A stretch of 64,000 nt of DNA from Mastigamoeba balamuthi (GCA_902651635.1 CACRSC010000064.1:57422-121421), one strand, 5' to 3'; positions 1-11,300 are shown, numbered from the stretch's first letter. Made by a program: numbers and translations. Notes: generated by a model from the letters alone, not told the origin.

Positions 1-574
1 ATATCTGGCAAGATTCATGCTGTGTGGCAAGCCCGCAAGCCCTCGGCAACACTCTCTACCCTGGTGGTCAGCTCAACTGCGTTGATCCCCTCGAACTACC
101 TGTCTGTAAAGCTCGCCGCAGAGAGGTTATCGGTTATCACGCCTCTCAACGGAGATGGGCCCTCAGAAGCCACGCAGGCATCGGCCATCCCTCGCTGTGT
201 TCTCCTGTGACGGGCATGACGGTGGAATGCAGGATCCAGGAAGCAAAGCTCTGGAGAAACTCCTGGCCAAGAGCCCGGATCCTGTCCTGCGGTCACCTGT
301 GATGCGTCAGAGGCAGCAGGCAGCCAGCAGCCACGGCGCTGCATCACAGGGAGCACACAGCAGCCCAGCGTGGACGATGCAGGAGCCCAGACGAAAGTGC
401 ATTGAGGAACCCCACTGTCGGCTTGGCTGTCTGTCGTCTTATGCGTCCTGGGACTACGTTTTCACGACCGAGCACACATCTTCCCACAAGAAGAACGAGG
501 TCATCCATTTGTCTTGCCTATCAACAGGGGGGTGGCGGGTCACAGGAGCATCTGGCTCCATTGGAGGGGGAGCC
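1..574. other. Left-edge flank with no gene recognised
   Basis: This is the 3' flank of the threonine dehydrogenase gene. The open frames here are short, overlap on both strands and resemble no family I know. No RNA gene or repeat was seen. The first bases contain an ATATCTGG motif of the type found upstream of other genes in the window, so a promoter for a gene outside the window is possible but unsupported. Confidence 0.4.
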
Positions 575-2077
575 TCAGTGGGCCACGTTGAGGTTGAGCT
601 TGACGCGGAGGTTCTTGAACATGTCGGCAAAGACGTCGGGGGCGGTGAACCTGGGCGACCACCCCCACTGCTCGCGGGCGTTGTGGTCGTCCATGTACTG
701 CGGCCACGACTCGGCGATGCCCTGGCGGAAGTCGGGCACGTACGAGCAGGTCCAGTTGGGGCACTGGGCCCTGACGGCCTCCTCGACCATGCGCGGCGTC
801 AGGGCGAAGGCGTTGACGTTGTACACGCACTGGCGCAGCTGCTCCCTCGGCGCCTCCAGTATGTCCGCCGTCGCCTTGAGCGCGTCGTCCATGTACATCA
901 TCGGCAGCCTCGTGTCCGCTGCCCGAAACGTTTTCAGTGCACTGCCGCCGGTGTTCCAACCAAAAACAAAGAAAACACCCAAAGTCCCCCAGTATTATGG
1001 CTCAATTGACTTGAAATTACTCTAAAATGGCACTCCGAGTGCACCGAGAATTACCGTAGCAGTGTTCCTTCCATCTCTGATGTCATAACCGATCACAATC
1101 ACTTGACCATCATTTCCACTCGCGGCCAAATTGCCCCTGGGAGTAGAGGAGGGGGGGTGGCACGCACGGCGGAGGGGGCAGACGTAGTGCTGGCCCTGCA
1201 GCGCGTAGTAGAACATCTCGGTGCTGAAGTCGGTGGTCCCCCCGCTGGGGCACTGCTTCCACGAGACGATGCCCGGGAACCGCATGCACCGGAAGTCCAC
1301 GCCCCACTTGCTCCGGTAGTACGACCCCAGCACCTGCGCGAGCGGTGACTCATTATGACGTCATAAATCATCGGTGGGTGCGGGGGGCCCCGAGCCTCGG
1401 CGTAGAGCTTGCTGATGCCGTAGATGGTCGTCGGGCGCTGGGCGACGACGTCGGGCATGAGCTCCTTGGGGCCGCTCTCGGGCCCGAACGCCGCGATGCT
1501 GCTCGTGACGTAGATCCTCAGCCTGCGGATACCGCAGATTCCACCCGCACATATCCCCCCAACCGACGCCACATCCACACGTCAGCAGCGATCCGGGAAT
1601 TGCCTGCGTTGACGACAGAGAAATCGCGTGGCCCACACCCCCCGGGGCCCACGGCCATCATCGGCCAGAACTTAACGGGGCGTGGCACCAGCGGGCGCAC
1701 CTGTGGGCCCTGGCGAGCTCGAGGGCCGTCTCGAGGCCGCGGATGTTGACGCGCATGGCGAGCTCGAAGTTCTTCTCGCCGGTGCCCGAGAGTATGGCCG
1801 CGTTGTGCACGAGGTAGTCGACGCGGTACTTGCTGACCAGCGCCTCGTAGTCCTGCGGGCGCGTCACGTCCAGCCGCTCGAACGGCCCCGGCGCCTGGGC
1901 CCACTCGGCCGGCTGGCCCGTCTGTATGTCGCTGGCGACCACGTTGTCGTTGCCGTAGCGCTGGCGCAGGTACGGCACCAGCTCGACGCCGATCTGGCCC
2001 ATGCAGCCCGTGATCAGCACGCGGGGCATCCTCCCGTCGCCGTCGCGCTTGTCCGACACCCACTGGCTGCCCTCCAT
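575..2077 (-). CDS. TDH: L-threonine 3-dehydrogenase, short-chain (SDR) type
   Basis: Predicted to oxidise L-threonine to 2-amino-3-ketobutyrate with NAD, the first step of threonine breakdown to glycine and acetyl-CoA. Four exons, complement(join(575..918,1168..1333,1396..1522,1701..2077)), close in phase to 337 residues, the usual size for the animal and protist epimerase-like enzyme. Exon 1 has the dinucleotide-binding motif ITGCMGQIG near residue 21. Exon 2 has the catalytic YGISK motif near residue 160. Exon 3 carries RCMRFPGIVS and the last exon DTRLPMMYMDD and NAREQWGW, all diagnostic of the TDH branch of the NDP-sugar epimerase fold. The ATG at 2077 is the first in frame and leaves a short leader of about 15 residues before the Rossmann fold. 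Intron 2 (1334..1395) begins GC rather than GT. Divergent from PEX16. Mitochondrial location is typical of the family; I see no clear targeting peptide. Confidence 0.93.
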
Positions 2078-2541
2078 GTCCCCTCGCGTGCTGCCTGTCT
2101 CTGATGCGACTTTTTAGGTCTCTCTGTGGCTGCCTGGCTGGCAACGAGGCGATGCGACAGAAGAAACTGGGCCCCCCGGTGGACACTGGGGCGCACCTGG
2201 CTGTTGGCGGTGTTGTTACGGTCTGGCTGCTGAGTGCGCGTGCCGGCGGAGCGGTCGCCGATGTGGGCGAGAAATACCCCGCCGGTGTGGTCGCCACGTC
2301 ACTGGCATTTTCGTCGTTGCCTAACCGTTCAGATTTTTGCCCCATTTTTCTCCTGCCCACCGCCCCCTCAGGAGAATCTCTCCGCCTGTGGGCGTTTTGG
2401 CACGTACGGCTGCCTCGCTACTTGCTGGTAGAGGGTCGCTTGAGTGCCCTTGCGGGGTGGGCGCTGTCGCTTCGGGGAGAGGGCGTTCCCCTAGATATTG
2501 GAATCTTGAGCAGATACTTCATATCTCCTTCCTCTCTCGCG
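2078..2541. promoter_or_regulatory. Divergent intergenic region between TDH and PEX16
   Basis: A 464-nt spacer between two head-to-head genes that must hold both promoters. It contains TAGATATTGGAATCTTGAGC near 2510, about 30 nt before the PEX16 start. This is one member of the ATATC/GATTC motif family seen before most genes in the window. No TATA box was recognised. Confidence 0.5.
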
Positions 2542-4038
2542 ATGGCGATGTCGAAGCTGGACCGCGCGGCGCGCGTGCCGACGGCGCTGGCGTCCGCCTA
2601 CTGCCGCGTCGTCGAGGGCAACGCCGCCGCCGTCGAGCGCCTCGAGGGCGTCCTGCGCAGCCTTGTCCTCCTCATGCCTGCCAAGCTCGGCATCAAGTCC
2701 GAGGCCGCAGCCCAGACAGGCGCGCACACGCGCCCCCCGCGCGCCCAGCGGGCTTCCAGCGGGCTATGCCCCCGCTCCTGTCGCTGCCGTCTTGTCGCGC
2801 ACCGCTCAACGGGGGATGCACACGCGCACACGCACGCCCCGCAGTGTACGCCGGTGTCAACCTGATCAGCCTGTACAACCGCCTGCTGATACTCCGCGCC
2901 CGCGCCCCGAGCGTCGCGCTCCTCGACGAGATCCCTCCGCGGTGATTTTCCAGCCTCCCTTGTCGCACTCCGCGCACACATCCCCCGCGTCTGCGCACCC
3001 CCCATGTCGACACTCCAGCCTCGTCCGTGTTGCTGTTTGTTTTGTCCCGTGATCATTCCCGGAAAGCCCCTTTCCTCGACATTTCCTCGACCCGCCTCTT
3101 GGCAAGTGGGCGTTTTTTATGGCACACACACGTCTCTCTCCCCCCGCTTCCGTATTTTCTCCGCGGTGGGGTGGGGGGGGAACGAATCTTGCCCCCTCGG
3201 TTCCCTTTCCCTCAACCGCGACGGTGGGGGCCTGCAGGGCCGTGGGGGCGCTGACGTGGGCTGCGGCCGTGGAGCACGTCGCGCTGGTCTCGGAGCTCGT
3301 CTGCAAGAAGCGCTTTGGCGAGCGCGGGCGCATGGCGGCCATCTGCGCCGTCGAGCTCGTGCGCAGCGCCCTGCAGCTGAAGCTGCTCTACGAGTCCTCT
3401 GGCCGCACCATCGTCCTGCACCACCTCTCCCAGGTACCGCTGGACGCCGTCCGATCTGCTTGCTGCTTGCATCCCGGAATCCAGAAGATTCCGAGATTCT
3501 CTCTCCCTGATCTGCGTGCATCCCGGAATCAAGAAGATTCCGAGATATTCGGGCCCCCCTGACGGATAACGGAACTGCCCTCCCTACCTCCCAGGTGCTC
3601 CCGCACCACGCGGGCATCTCGGAGGAGCCACCGTGCTCGCTGTCGCAGGCGGTCACGGGGCCGCTGTCGCTGCCGGAGACGCGCTGGTGGCAGCGGGCAG
3701 CGCGCGGCAGGGCCGTGCCCCTCAACAGGCTCGCAGCCGAAGTCCTCTACGCACTCCGCCCCGTCATCACCCGTCAGCCTCCTCTCCCTCCCCCAAGCGT
3801 TGCTTGCGCCTGACGCGCGGCGCTGGCAGTGGGCGTGATGCTCAAGTGCGGGACCAAGTCGTGGAAGACGTGGGTGGCGGGGCTGGCGGTGGAGGTGCTG
3901 AGCAGGGCGCTGCACGGCGACTCTGCGCGCATGACGCCGCTCGAGCGCTCGGAGCTGCGCCGCCGCACGATGCTCTGGTCGCTCTACGTCCTCCGCAGCC
4001 CCTTCTACGAGGCGGCCACCGGGTGCGCTGGCCAGAGG

Positions 4039-4085
<47 letters not shown>

Positions 4086-4298
4086 TCTCTGTCTCTGTCT
4101 CTGTCTCTGTCTCCTGTCTCTGTCTCTCTCTCTCTCTCTCTCCACCCCTCGCTGACCCGCTGCGGGCGCAGGAACCGCGTGGCGCTGAGGCTGGCGGAGC
4201 TGATGGAGCGCACGCCTGTGCTGGGGGCGCTGTTCGGGGTGATTGCGAGGTTCATCGCGCTCTACAGGAAGCACCACTTCAACCTCTCGCTGCTCTGA
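2542..4298 (+). CDS. PEX16: Peroxisomal membrane biogenesis protein PEX16
   Basis: PEX16 acts at the ER and peroxisome membrane as a receptor that recruits PEX3 and other membrane peroxins. Six exons, join(2542..2719,2845..2941,3238..3433,3595..3772,3830..4022,4172..4298), give 322 residues against 336 in human. Family signatures are the N-terminal VNLISLYNRLLILR, the central MAAICAVELVRSALQLKLLY, and the C-terminal LERSELRRRTMLWSLYVLRS followed by PFYEAATG, closely matching the conserved RRELRRRT...LLRSPFY block. The protein ends in a hydrophobic stretch then KHHFNLSLL. A second ATG lies two codons downstream of the chosen start. Intron 1 is GC-AG (2720..2844). Its presence implies that the organism makes peroxisomes or peroxisome-derived organelles. 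Confidence 0.92.
3465..3555 (+). repeat. Two-copy tandem repeat in PEX16 intron 3
   Basis: Two diverged copies of a unit of about 55 nt, each containing GCATCCCGGAATC, then AGAAGATTCCGAGAT. The repeat lies between the donor at 3434 and the acceptor before 3595. The GGAATC/GATTCC halves form an imperfect palindrome similar to motifs in promoters elsewhere in the window. Confidence 0.7.
4039..4143 (+). repeat. CT microsatellite in PEX16 intron 5
   Basis: An almost uninterrupted (CT)n run with CTGT variants lies just before the branch and acceptor region of the last intron. It probably doubles as an extended polypyrimidine tract. Copy number is likely to be polymorphic. Confidence 0.9.
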
Positions 4299-4819
4299 GA
4301 GGACGGGGCAGGGCAGGTGGTCGTCGGTCGTCGGTCCAGGCAACAACACCGCTTTTGTTATGGGACACCCGCTGCACGTTGCACGACGGCAGGCTTGCCG
4401 GCGATTCCCTGACCTGCACTCCCCCACCACAGGGAGCAGTGTGGGAATGCTGCTGACTCAGGGGCCCTGCAGATATCACTGCATTATTGGTTGATATATT
4501 GCCTGCGCGGCCCGGGCGCCCGCATCCCAGCCCCGGCGGCCTTTGCACGCTGCAGCACAAGGCAGGCAGCGGGGCGGGGCTGGGCCGTGCGGCCCCGAGG
4601 CGAGCGAGGGCCGGAGCAGGCGGTGCCCGGTGTGGCATAGGAAAATCCTGAGATAGCGAGAAACACGCGTGGCTGATTCCGTGCGACGGGGGGCACCCCC
4701 CTTTCTCTGCACCGGTGTGTTTTTTGATCGCGTTGGGGTACGTCAGCGCCCGTGACGCAGTCGTATAAAAAACAGTCAACAGCAACACCAGCAGCCAGCA
4801 GCAGCACAAGGCACCAGCG
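4299..4819. promoter_or_regulatory. Spacer between PEX16 and the dipeptidase gene
   Basis: About 520 nt holding the PEX16 3' end and the promoter of the downstream gene. It contains ATCCTGAGATAGCGAG near 4646, a weak member of the recurrent promoter motif family. No further gene, RNA or repeat was recognised. Confidence 0.4.
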
Positions 4820-7259
4820 ATGGCGTCGTTCACGGTCGAGAACAGCAAGAAGGTCTACGAGGAGCTCTGCGCCAAGGCCCCCGAGTGCGCCAACCTCTGG
4901 CGCAACTTCCTCTCGCTCAGCGAGGTCCCCCGCCCCTCGGGCCACACCCAGGTGCCTTCCCCAGCCACCGTCCCCCATCCACCACTCCCCCATCCCCCTG
5001 CATCCCTCCCTGCTGCTGCTGGGGGGTGCCCCGAGGCGCCCTGTGCCGCTGCTTTGTGGGTCGCCCTGTCGGTTGACAGCGCCGACGCAGCACACCGGCA
5101 CCGGCAGTCAGCAGCGGCTGCTCCGCTTTTTAATTTAAAAGATGAATGAAAGCCGCTGCCGCTGATGGCGGTGGTCTTTGTTGGTCCGCTGCTGACCGGG
5201 CAGTTGACTGCGGGGCGCAGAGGGCCACCGAGTGGGCCATCGAGGTCGGCAAGAAGCTGGGCGCCCAGGTCAAGTCCGACGCCGTCGGCAACGTCGTCCT
5301 GCTCTTCCCCGCCACCCCGTGCGAACACCCCGCCCCCCCCTCCGCCGGCTCTGCACCACCGCAGACGTCAGCGCGTCGTCTGAAACTCACTCACGTGCAC
5401 GCCACGCAGCGGCATGGAGAGCCTGCCCGGCGTCGTGCTGCAGGCGCACCTCGACATGGTGGGCACCAAGACGGACGACAGCGCCCACGACTTCACCAAG
5501 GACCCCCTGCAGCTCCGTACGCAGCTGGCGCCCCCCTGATATCTCGAAATGCATCTTGATAATCAAATAAAAACCCACCCCACTCACCTCCTGACACGGG
5601 GGGACACACAACACACAACACACCACAGGCGTGCAGGGCAACCTGCTCAAGGCGACCAAGACGACGCTGGGCGGCGACGACGGCAGCGGGGTGGCTGCGG
5701 CGATCGCGATTGCCGAGGACAAGAACATCAAGCGCGGGCAGCTGGAGCTGATGTTCACGGTGGACGAGGAGGTGGGCCTCGTGGGGGCCATGCGCCTCAA
5801 GGAGGGCGAGCTGCTGTCGCCCAAGGCCAAGTACCTCGTCAACGTCGACTCGGAGGACTGGGGCGAGATCTGCGTCAGCTGCGCCGGCAGCGTCAACCGC
5901 ACCATCCACGTCCCCGTCCACCGCGCCCCGCACGAGGCCGGCTGGCAGCACCTCCAGCTCAAGCTCAAGGTCCGCTCCTCCTCTCCTCTCCTCGGCCCTC
6001 TTGGGCTGCTTTGTGCTTTTTTGTTTTTGGTTGTCGTTGTGTTTGTTTTGGCGTTGTTTGTTTTGTTGTCAGCTTTTCTCCCTCGCTGCTGTGTGGTCAA
6101 TGGGACGGGAGTTAGCGACTGGGGGTGTGCTCGGACGGGGCGTTGTGCGGGCCACAGCCCTCTGTTGTCTGTTTTCTGGTGTGGACCCATTCACTTGTGT
6201 GTGTCCTCTGGGTGGCGCCAGTGTCTTGCCTCTGCCCTGCTCTGAGACCCATGTCTGGTGTGGCCCCATTCACTTGTGTGTCTGTGTCCTGGTGGGGGGC
6301 AGCCAGAGTCGTCCCTACGCGGTTGCCCTGCTCTCTGAGGCTCGATTCACTTGTGTGTGTGTGTCCTGTGGTGGATTGAGACTGACAGGGGAGGGCTGTC
6401 TGTGCAGGGGTTCAAGGGCGGGCACACGGGCGTGCACATCCACCTGGGCCGCGCCAACGCGCTCAAGTGGGCCATCACGGTGCTCTGCGAGAACCAGTCG
6501 GCCATCGCGGGCACGCCCTTCCGCATCTCTGCGCTCGCCGCGGGCAACGCGCACAACGCGGTCCCCATCTCGTGCACCGTCGACCTCGCGGTCCCCGCGG
6601 CCTCTGCGCTGCGCTTCATCGACGACTGCCGCGCCGTCTTCGCTGCGCTCTGCCAGCGCTGGGCCCACGTCGAGGAGGCGCCGGCCCTGGAGCTGACGCT
6701 CGCCGCGCAGCCCGCGGCCGCCGACGCGCTGACGTACTCGTCGTCGCGGACGGCGCTGCGGTTCCTCGAGTCGCTGCACCACGGCGTGTGGGCGTGGAGC
6801 GAGGAGTGCCCGAGCCTCGTGGAGACGTCGCAGAGCGTCAGCAAGGCGGGCGTCAGCGGCAGCGAGGTCTGGACCGAGGTCTTTGCGCGGTCGAGCCGCA
6901 ACGAGGCGCTGGCGGCCATGGCCGCGATGCTCGAGACGTACGCGACGCTCTACGGCGGCAGGAGCGAGCAGAAGATGGACGACATGCCCGGGTGGCCCGC
7001 CGAGCCGCACTCGAGGCTCTGCACGTCTGCGCAGCGCGTCTACGCGCGCGAGTTTGGGCACGAGGCCAAGGTGGTGCCCATCCACGCGGGGCTCGAGTGC
7101 GGCATCGTCATCAACAAGTTCCCCGCCAACAAGATCGAGGCCGTCAGCGTCGGCCCCACGGTGCTCAACCCGCACACGGTCAACGAGGAGATGCACATCG
7201 ACACGTGCGTCAAGCTCTACCACTACCTCGTCAAGCTCGTCGAGGACCTCGCCCACTGA
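4820..7259 (+). CDS. PepD-type aminoacyl-histidine (Xaa-His) dipeptidase, peptidase family M20C
   Basis: A di-zinc dipeptidase that releases the N-terminal residue from Xaa-His and related dipeptides. Five exons, join(4820..4951,5221..5318,5410..5516,5629..5969,6408..7259), give 509 residues; Escherichia coli PepD has 485. Metal and catalytic motifs are in order: QAHLDMVG (His and catalytic Asp), [12 protein letters not shown] (bridging Asp), [12 protein letters not shown] (Glu-Glu), [10 protein letters not shown] (Asp) and IHAGLECG (last His). The lid/dimerisation segment starts at [14 protein letters not shown]. The C-terminus DEMHID-like block ([12 protein letters not shown]) also matches PepD. 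M20C enzymes are common in bacteria and patchy in protists, so an old acquisition is plausible, but the introns show that it is fully a nuclear gene. A cytosolic location is expected. AATAAA follows the stop by about 135 nt. Confidence 0.93.
6170..6380 (+). repeat. Degenerate tandem repeat in the last dipeptidase intron
   Basis: Three diverged copies, about 80 nt apart, share ATTCACTTGTGTGTGT followed by CCTG and GGTGG. They lie within the 438-nt intron 5970..6407, which is much more T and G rich than its neighbours. Confidence 0.65.
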
Positions 7260-7535
7260 GCGGCCGGGGGCGAATCTCTTGTGTGATATCTGGCTCTTGT
7301 GGATATCTCCGGGAATCTGCTCTGCCCCCCCTGCGCCGCACGCACACGCCCCCTCGCTCGCGTCCGCCGGTGGGCGATCGATTGATGGATTCCTAATAAA
7401 TACCTGGGTGAGAAAATATCCAGATAATGATATCCTGGATTCTGTGTGCGGGTTGGCGCCAATCTTCGGGGACAACAATTTCGCAACAAACCGCCCGCCG
7501 GTCACCACACGCTTTGTTGTTGTTGTTGAGAGCCA
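7260..7535. promoter_or_regulatory. Spacer and parvulin promoter region
   Basis: A 276-nt spacer between two co-oriented genes. It has two clusters of the recurrent motif: GATATCTGG...GGATATCTCCGGGAATCTG near 7286-7317, and AATATCCAGATAATGATATC near 7415-7434, about 100 nt before the parvulin ATG. A polyadenylation-like CTAATAAATA lies at about 7393. Confidence 0.5.
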
Positions 7536-8132
7536 ATGTCGAGCGTCCGCTGCAGCCACCTTCTCGTCAAGCACAGGTAGAGCGCACAGAGGCACACAGC
7601 ACAGCAACAAACGCCAACACAACACAACACAACGCAACACAACGCAACACAACACAACAACTGACGAAGGCCGGCGCGCGAGGGCGCAGGGGGTCGCGCC
7701 GCCCCAGCTCGTGGCGCGAGCAGAACATCACGAGGACCAAGGAGGAGGCCATCGCGATCCTCACGGGTGCGCTCAGCCTCCGAGAGCGCTGGGGCTGAGG
7801 AGGGGGGGCTTTGCTTGGGCGGGGCGCAGGGTACCGCGAGCAGATCGTCTCGGGCAAGGCGACACTGGCCGACCTCGCCAGGCAGTACAGCGACTGCGGG
7901 AGCGCGGCCAAGGGCGGCGACCTCGACTTCTTCACGCGCGGGCAGATGCAGAAGCCCTTCGAGGACGCCTCGTGCGCTCGCACCGCCCCTGCCCTCCATC
8001 CGTCCATCCATCACAGCCAGCCAGCCACAGGCCCCGCTGACAGCCCTCCCCAGGTTCAGCCTCAAGGTCGGCGAGCTCTCGGGCATCGTGGAGACCGACA
8101 GCGGCGTGCACATCATCCTGCGCACGGCCTGA
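7536..8132 (+). CDS. PIN1: Pin1-type parvulin peptidyl-prolyl isomerase without WW domain
   Basis: A phosphorylation-directed prolyl cis-trans isomerase. Four exons, join(7536..7576,7690..7766,7830..7971,8054..8132), give only 112 residues, which is the catalytic domain alone. The phosphate-binding loop [13 protein letters not shown] keeps both arginines; the active-site His (CSHLLVKH), Cys (QYSDCGSA), the [12 protein letters not shown] block and the final GVHIILRTA are all present. Substrate choice should therefore be pSer/pThr-Pro as in animal Pin1. The first exon begins ATG-TCG-AGC directly before the VRCSHLL strand, so no WW domain is encoded and none is seen upstream. WW-less Pin1 is the plant-type architecture. 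Intron 1 has AACAC repeats. Nuclear or cytosolic location is expected. Confidence 0.94.
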
Positions 8133-8308
8133 GGCCTCCCCTCAAGTTGCTGCCCACGCCTGCTTTGCCGCCACCAGGATCTCCTCCCCCAAGGCCGCTC
8201 ACTACACAGCAGCGCCCAGCCCTCGCAGGGCCCTCCCTGCACAGCACCCGCACCCGCGGGCAGACGAGGAACAACGTTGGCAGCGCTGCAGCTGTGTTGG
8301 TACAGGGC
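8133..8308. other. Short convergent spacer
   Basis: A 176-nt gap between the parvulin stop and the stop of the oppositely oriented RapGAP gene. No gene or structured element was seen. Confidence 0.5.
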
Positions 8309-11300
8309 CTAGGGCGTTTCAATGACGTTGGTGAGGAACGTTTTGCGCGAGTTCATGAGGCTCCCGCGGAACGACGGCGCCTCCACAGCCGCCCGCTCCG
8401 CGTTGATGACTGCGCAGCGCCAGTGAGAGGCTGGCCGTGGCCCGTGGCCGAGGGGGAAGGGGCTGCTTGCACGCACGCTTCTTGAGCAGGAACGTGCGGA
8501 ACACGGAGTCCTTGTAGAACCTCGCGTTCTCCGACAGGAACGGCGAGAACGGCCTCACGGCGGCCTTGCACACGACGGCCAGCCTGTACTGCAGGAACCC
8601 CTGCGTTCGGTCCGGCGTCACCACCAGGAACACGTCTGCAAGCGGCCATTGAGTATAACTTTTAAGTAAACTGAAATTTATGAAGTTATTATTTCCGTAG
8701 CGCCCAAATCAATTGATGCGCGGAGAAAAATAAGGCGGGGGTCGCACGGTTGAAGTGGGAGACGAAGGTGGTGACGTCGACGCCGTCGTCGGGGCCGGAG
8801 GACTCCTTGAAGATGAGGACGACGATGTCGTTGCCGATGTGGCGCTTGCGCTCGACCATCTGCGGGTCCTCCTGCTGGTACGGCAGCATCGTCGCCACGT
8901 GGAACATCACCTCGAGCTGGGCCTCGCCCTCCCCCAGCGTCGTGTACACCGACTGCGTCCCCGTGCAGTCCCCCTGAAGTGTGTGCGTTCACATTGTCAG
9001 CCACACAGCCCAAGTCAATTGTCTGCACGCGTTTACAGAGTCTCTGACACACAAAACACACAACACACATTTGCTGTTCCCTCTTGATCCTGAACACAAG
9101 AGAAACAAATAAATAGAGAACAAAAGTTGGGCTCTGCCCGGAATCGAACCGGGGCCACCTGTACCCTAAACAGGTATTTTACCACTAAACTACAGAGCCT
9201 TGCACATAAATAAACGCAGTGTGTGCCGGACTTGCCGCCTTCCCTGCCTCCCTCCCCCAACAACACACGCAGGCCACGGGCAGCGCACCTTGGTGTCGAG
9301 GCCGGCAGCGAACTTGCTCCAGCCGCGGAGCGTGACGGTCTCGCCGAGGAAGTCGAGGAAGTCCTCAAAGTCCTCGCTGCCCTCGACGTTGCGGAGCAGC
9401 TCGCGCTCGCTGCGCTGCCCGGGGGCCGCGTAGAGCACTCCGAACTTGTGCTTGCGGACCGTGTAGACGGCCTCGAACTTGAGCAGCAGCTCGGCCTTGG
9501 CCCGCGACCGCGAGCTCGCGAGCTTCACGTCCGAGAGCGCGGGGACGACCGCGCGGACGGCCGCGACGTCGCTCTTGCTGCTGGGCGCCACGTAGCGCCT
9601 GTCGTCCTTCTTGGTGCGCACGATGACGCGGCGCGTGCCCCCGGGCGTGGCGTCCTGGACGCTGGCGACGACGGGGAGCTTCTGGGCGTCGAGGCCGCAG
9701 ACGGTCGTGTGCTCGGAGCTGTGGAACATGGCCTTGTAGTGCAGCAGCGACGCGTTGTCGTCAAAGTCCTGCGGCCACGGCTCGTGGTGCGTCACGCTGC
9801 CCGCCGTCGCCTCCACGTGGTACTCCTCGTTGGCGTACACCGCCGGCGCCACCCCCGTGTTCCACGCAGGCGCCGGCAGCTGCACCATGCGAGGTCAGTC
9901 GCGCTGGCGGGTCTCAAATCAATTGCTCAGGGCCCCCGCGCTGAACAAAAACAAACAAAAGCAACAACACGACCTCGCTCGATTGCAAAGAACCAAATAG
10001 AGCACCCAAATGCCCCCTTGCCCGCCCCTCACGACGAAAAGGCCTTGCAGAATCGCGAAGACGCTAATCACCCGAAAAAAAACAAAAGACCAGCCTTTTG
10101 TTTTGCGTTGCACTCAGCGTTGAACCCTACCTATCAGAACAACAAAAAATACCACACAATTGATACATATCAAAAACAATCGCCTGCAATCGACACAGGA
10201 ACGTACGAGAGGGAAGAAGGGGGCATTCAACAACCGACAGGGAACTCCCGCACTCCAATAGCCCAGTTGATTCGTCGCTCGTCCCCCCCACCCAAGCACA
10301 CACCCATTATGCCGGGGGAACCAGCGAGACGGCGGGGATGGGCGTACGCTGATCCACTCCTCGCGTGGGAAGACGACCTGGCTGAAGTCGTCGCGGGCGG
10401 CGGCGAGGGCCTTGATCATGTTGCGCAGCGTCGTGTGGACCGCGTCGCCGCTGGCGTCGTCCGAGTGGCCCATGGGCGACAGGCGCAGGTGCACCTGCCC
10501 CACGGCGTCGGCGCTGCCGTGCTTGGCGATGGTGAACCAGCGGTCCACCACCTCGTTGCGCGCCTCGTCCAGCGACACCACCATGCTCCCCACGATCCCC
10601 CCGGACTTGGCCATTTGCTGGGTCGCCAAAGCACAGTCAGAACCCCAGATCCAATGCAGTAATTGAGGGCAACACAGCACATTCTTGCTCCTTTGGCATT
10701 CTCAAAGAGGAGAAGCCATTGCTGAGCCAAAAGTTCAATTGGCATCTCGCAAGAGCGAAGGAGAGCATTGGAAACAAAAACTGAGTCCAAACGAAAGACC
10801 ACAATTAGTTGTGAATAAACGCACACAACGCAACAGAAAAAGCACGGCGTTTTGACTGTTGTTTAAAGAGAAAACCAACGAGGCCATATTAAACTCAAAT
10901 TCAATTGGCTCGGCCAAATTTATGAAAACACATTGGGCGGCAGTCAGCAAAACCAATAGAGCCGAACGCACAGACTGCCAGAGCTCGACGGTGAGGTGGT
11001 TCGAGTCGTCGAGGAAGAGGAACTCGGCCTGCCACTCGGGCGCCAGCGTCCTGTAGGCGACCTTTGTCCTGTGCTCCTGCCGCCCGCTGCGCACGACGCA
11101 GTAGAGGTCCGCCGCAGCCCCCGCGGCCGCCGCGGGCTCCAGGACGACGCCGCGCGCCTCGAGCACCTCGACGTTGTAGTACGCGCGCATGCTCAGCGGC
11201 TTGGACGTCTTGCGCGTCAGGGCGGTGAGCATCTCGTCGCTGGTGGCCAGCGACGCGGGGGTGCCGATCTCGGTCTCGGCGTAGGGGTCCGCGCCGCTGG

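Noticed and set aside
4039-4143. Coding Ser-Leu repeat protein
   Set aside because: The SLSLSL frames are translations of a CT microsatellite inside a PEX16 intron.
9880-10347. A second RNA gene in the AT-rich RapGAP intron next to the tRNA intron
   Set aside because: The intron is AT-rich, but no cloverleaf, C/D or H/ACA box pair, or Pol III terminator arrangement could be recognised.
9223-10662. A 479-codon plus-strand frame
   Set aside because: Antisense to RapGAP exons and through two AT-rich introns. The apparent peptide has no family features.
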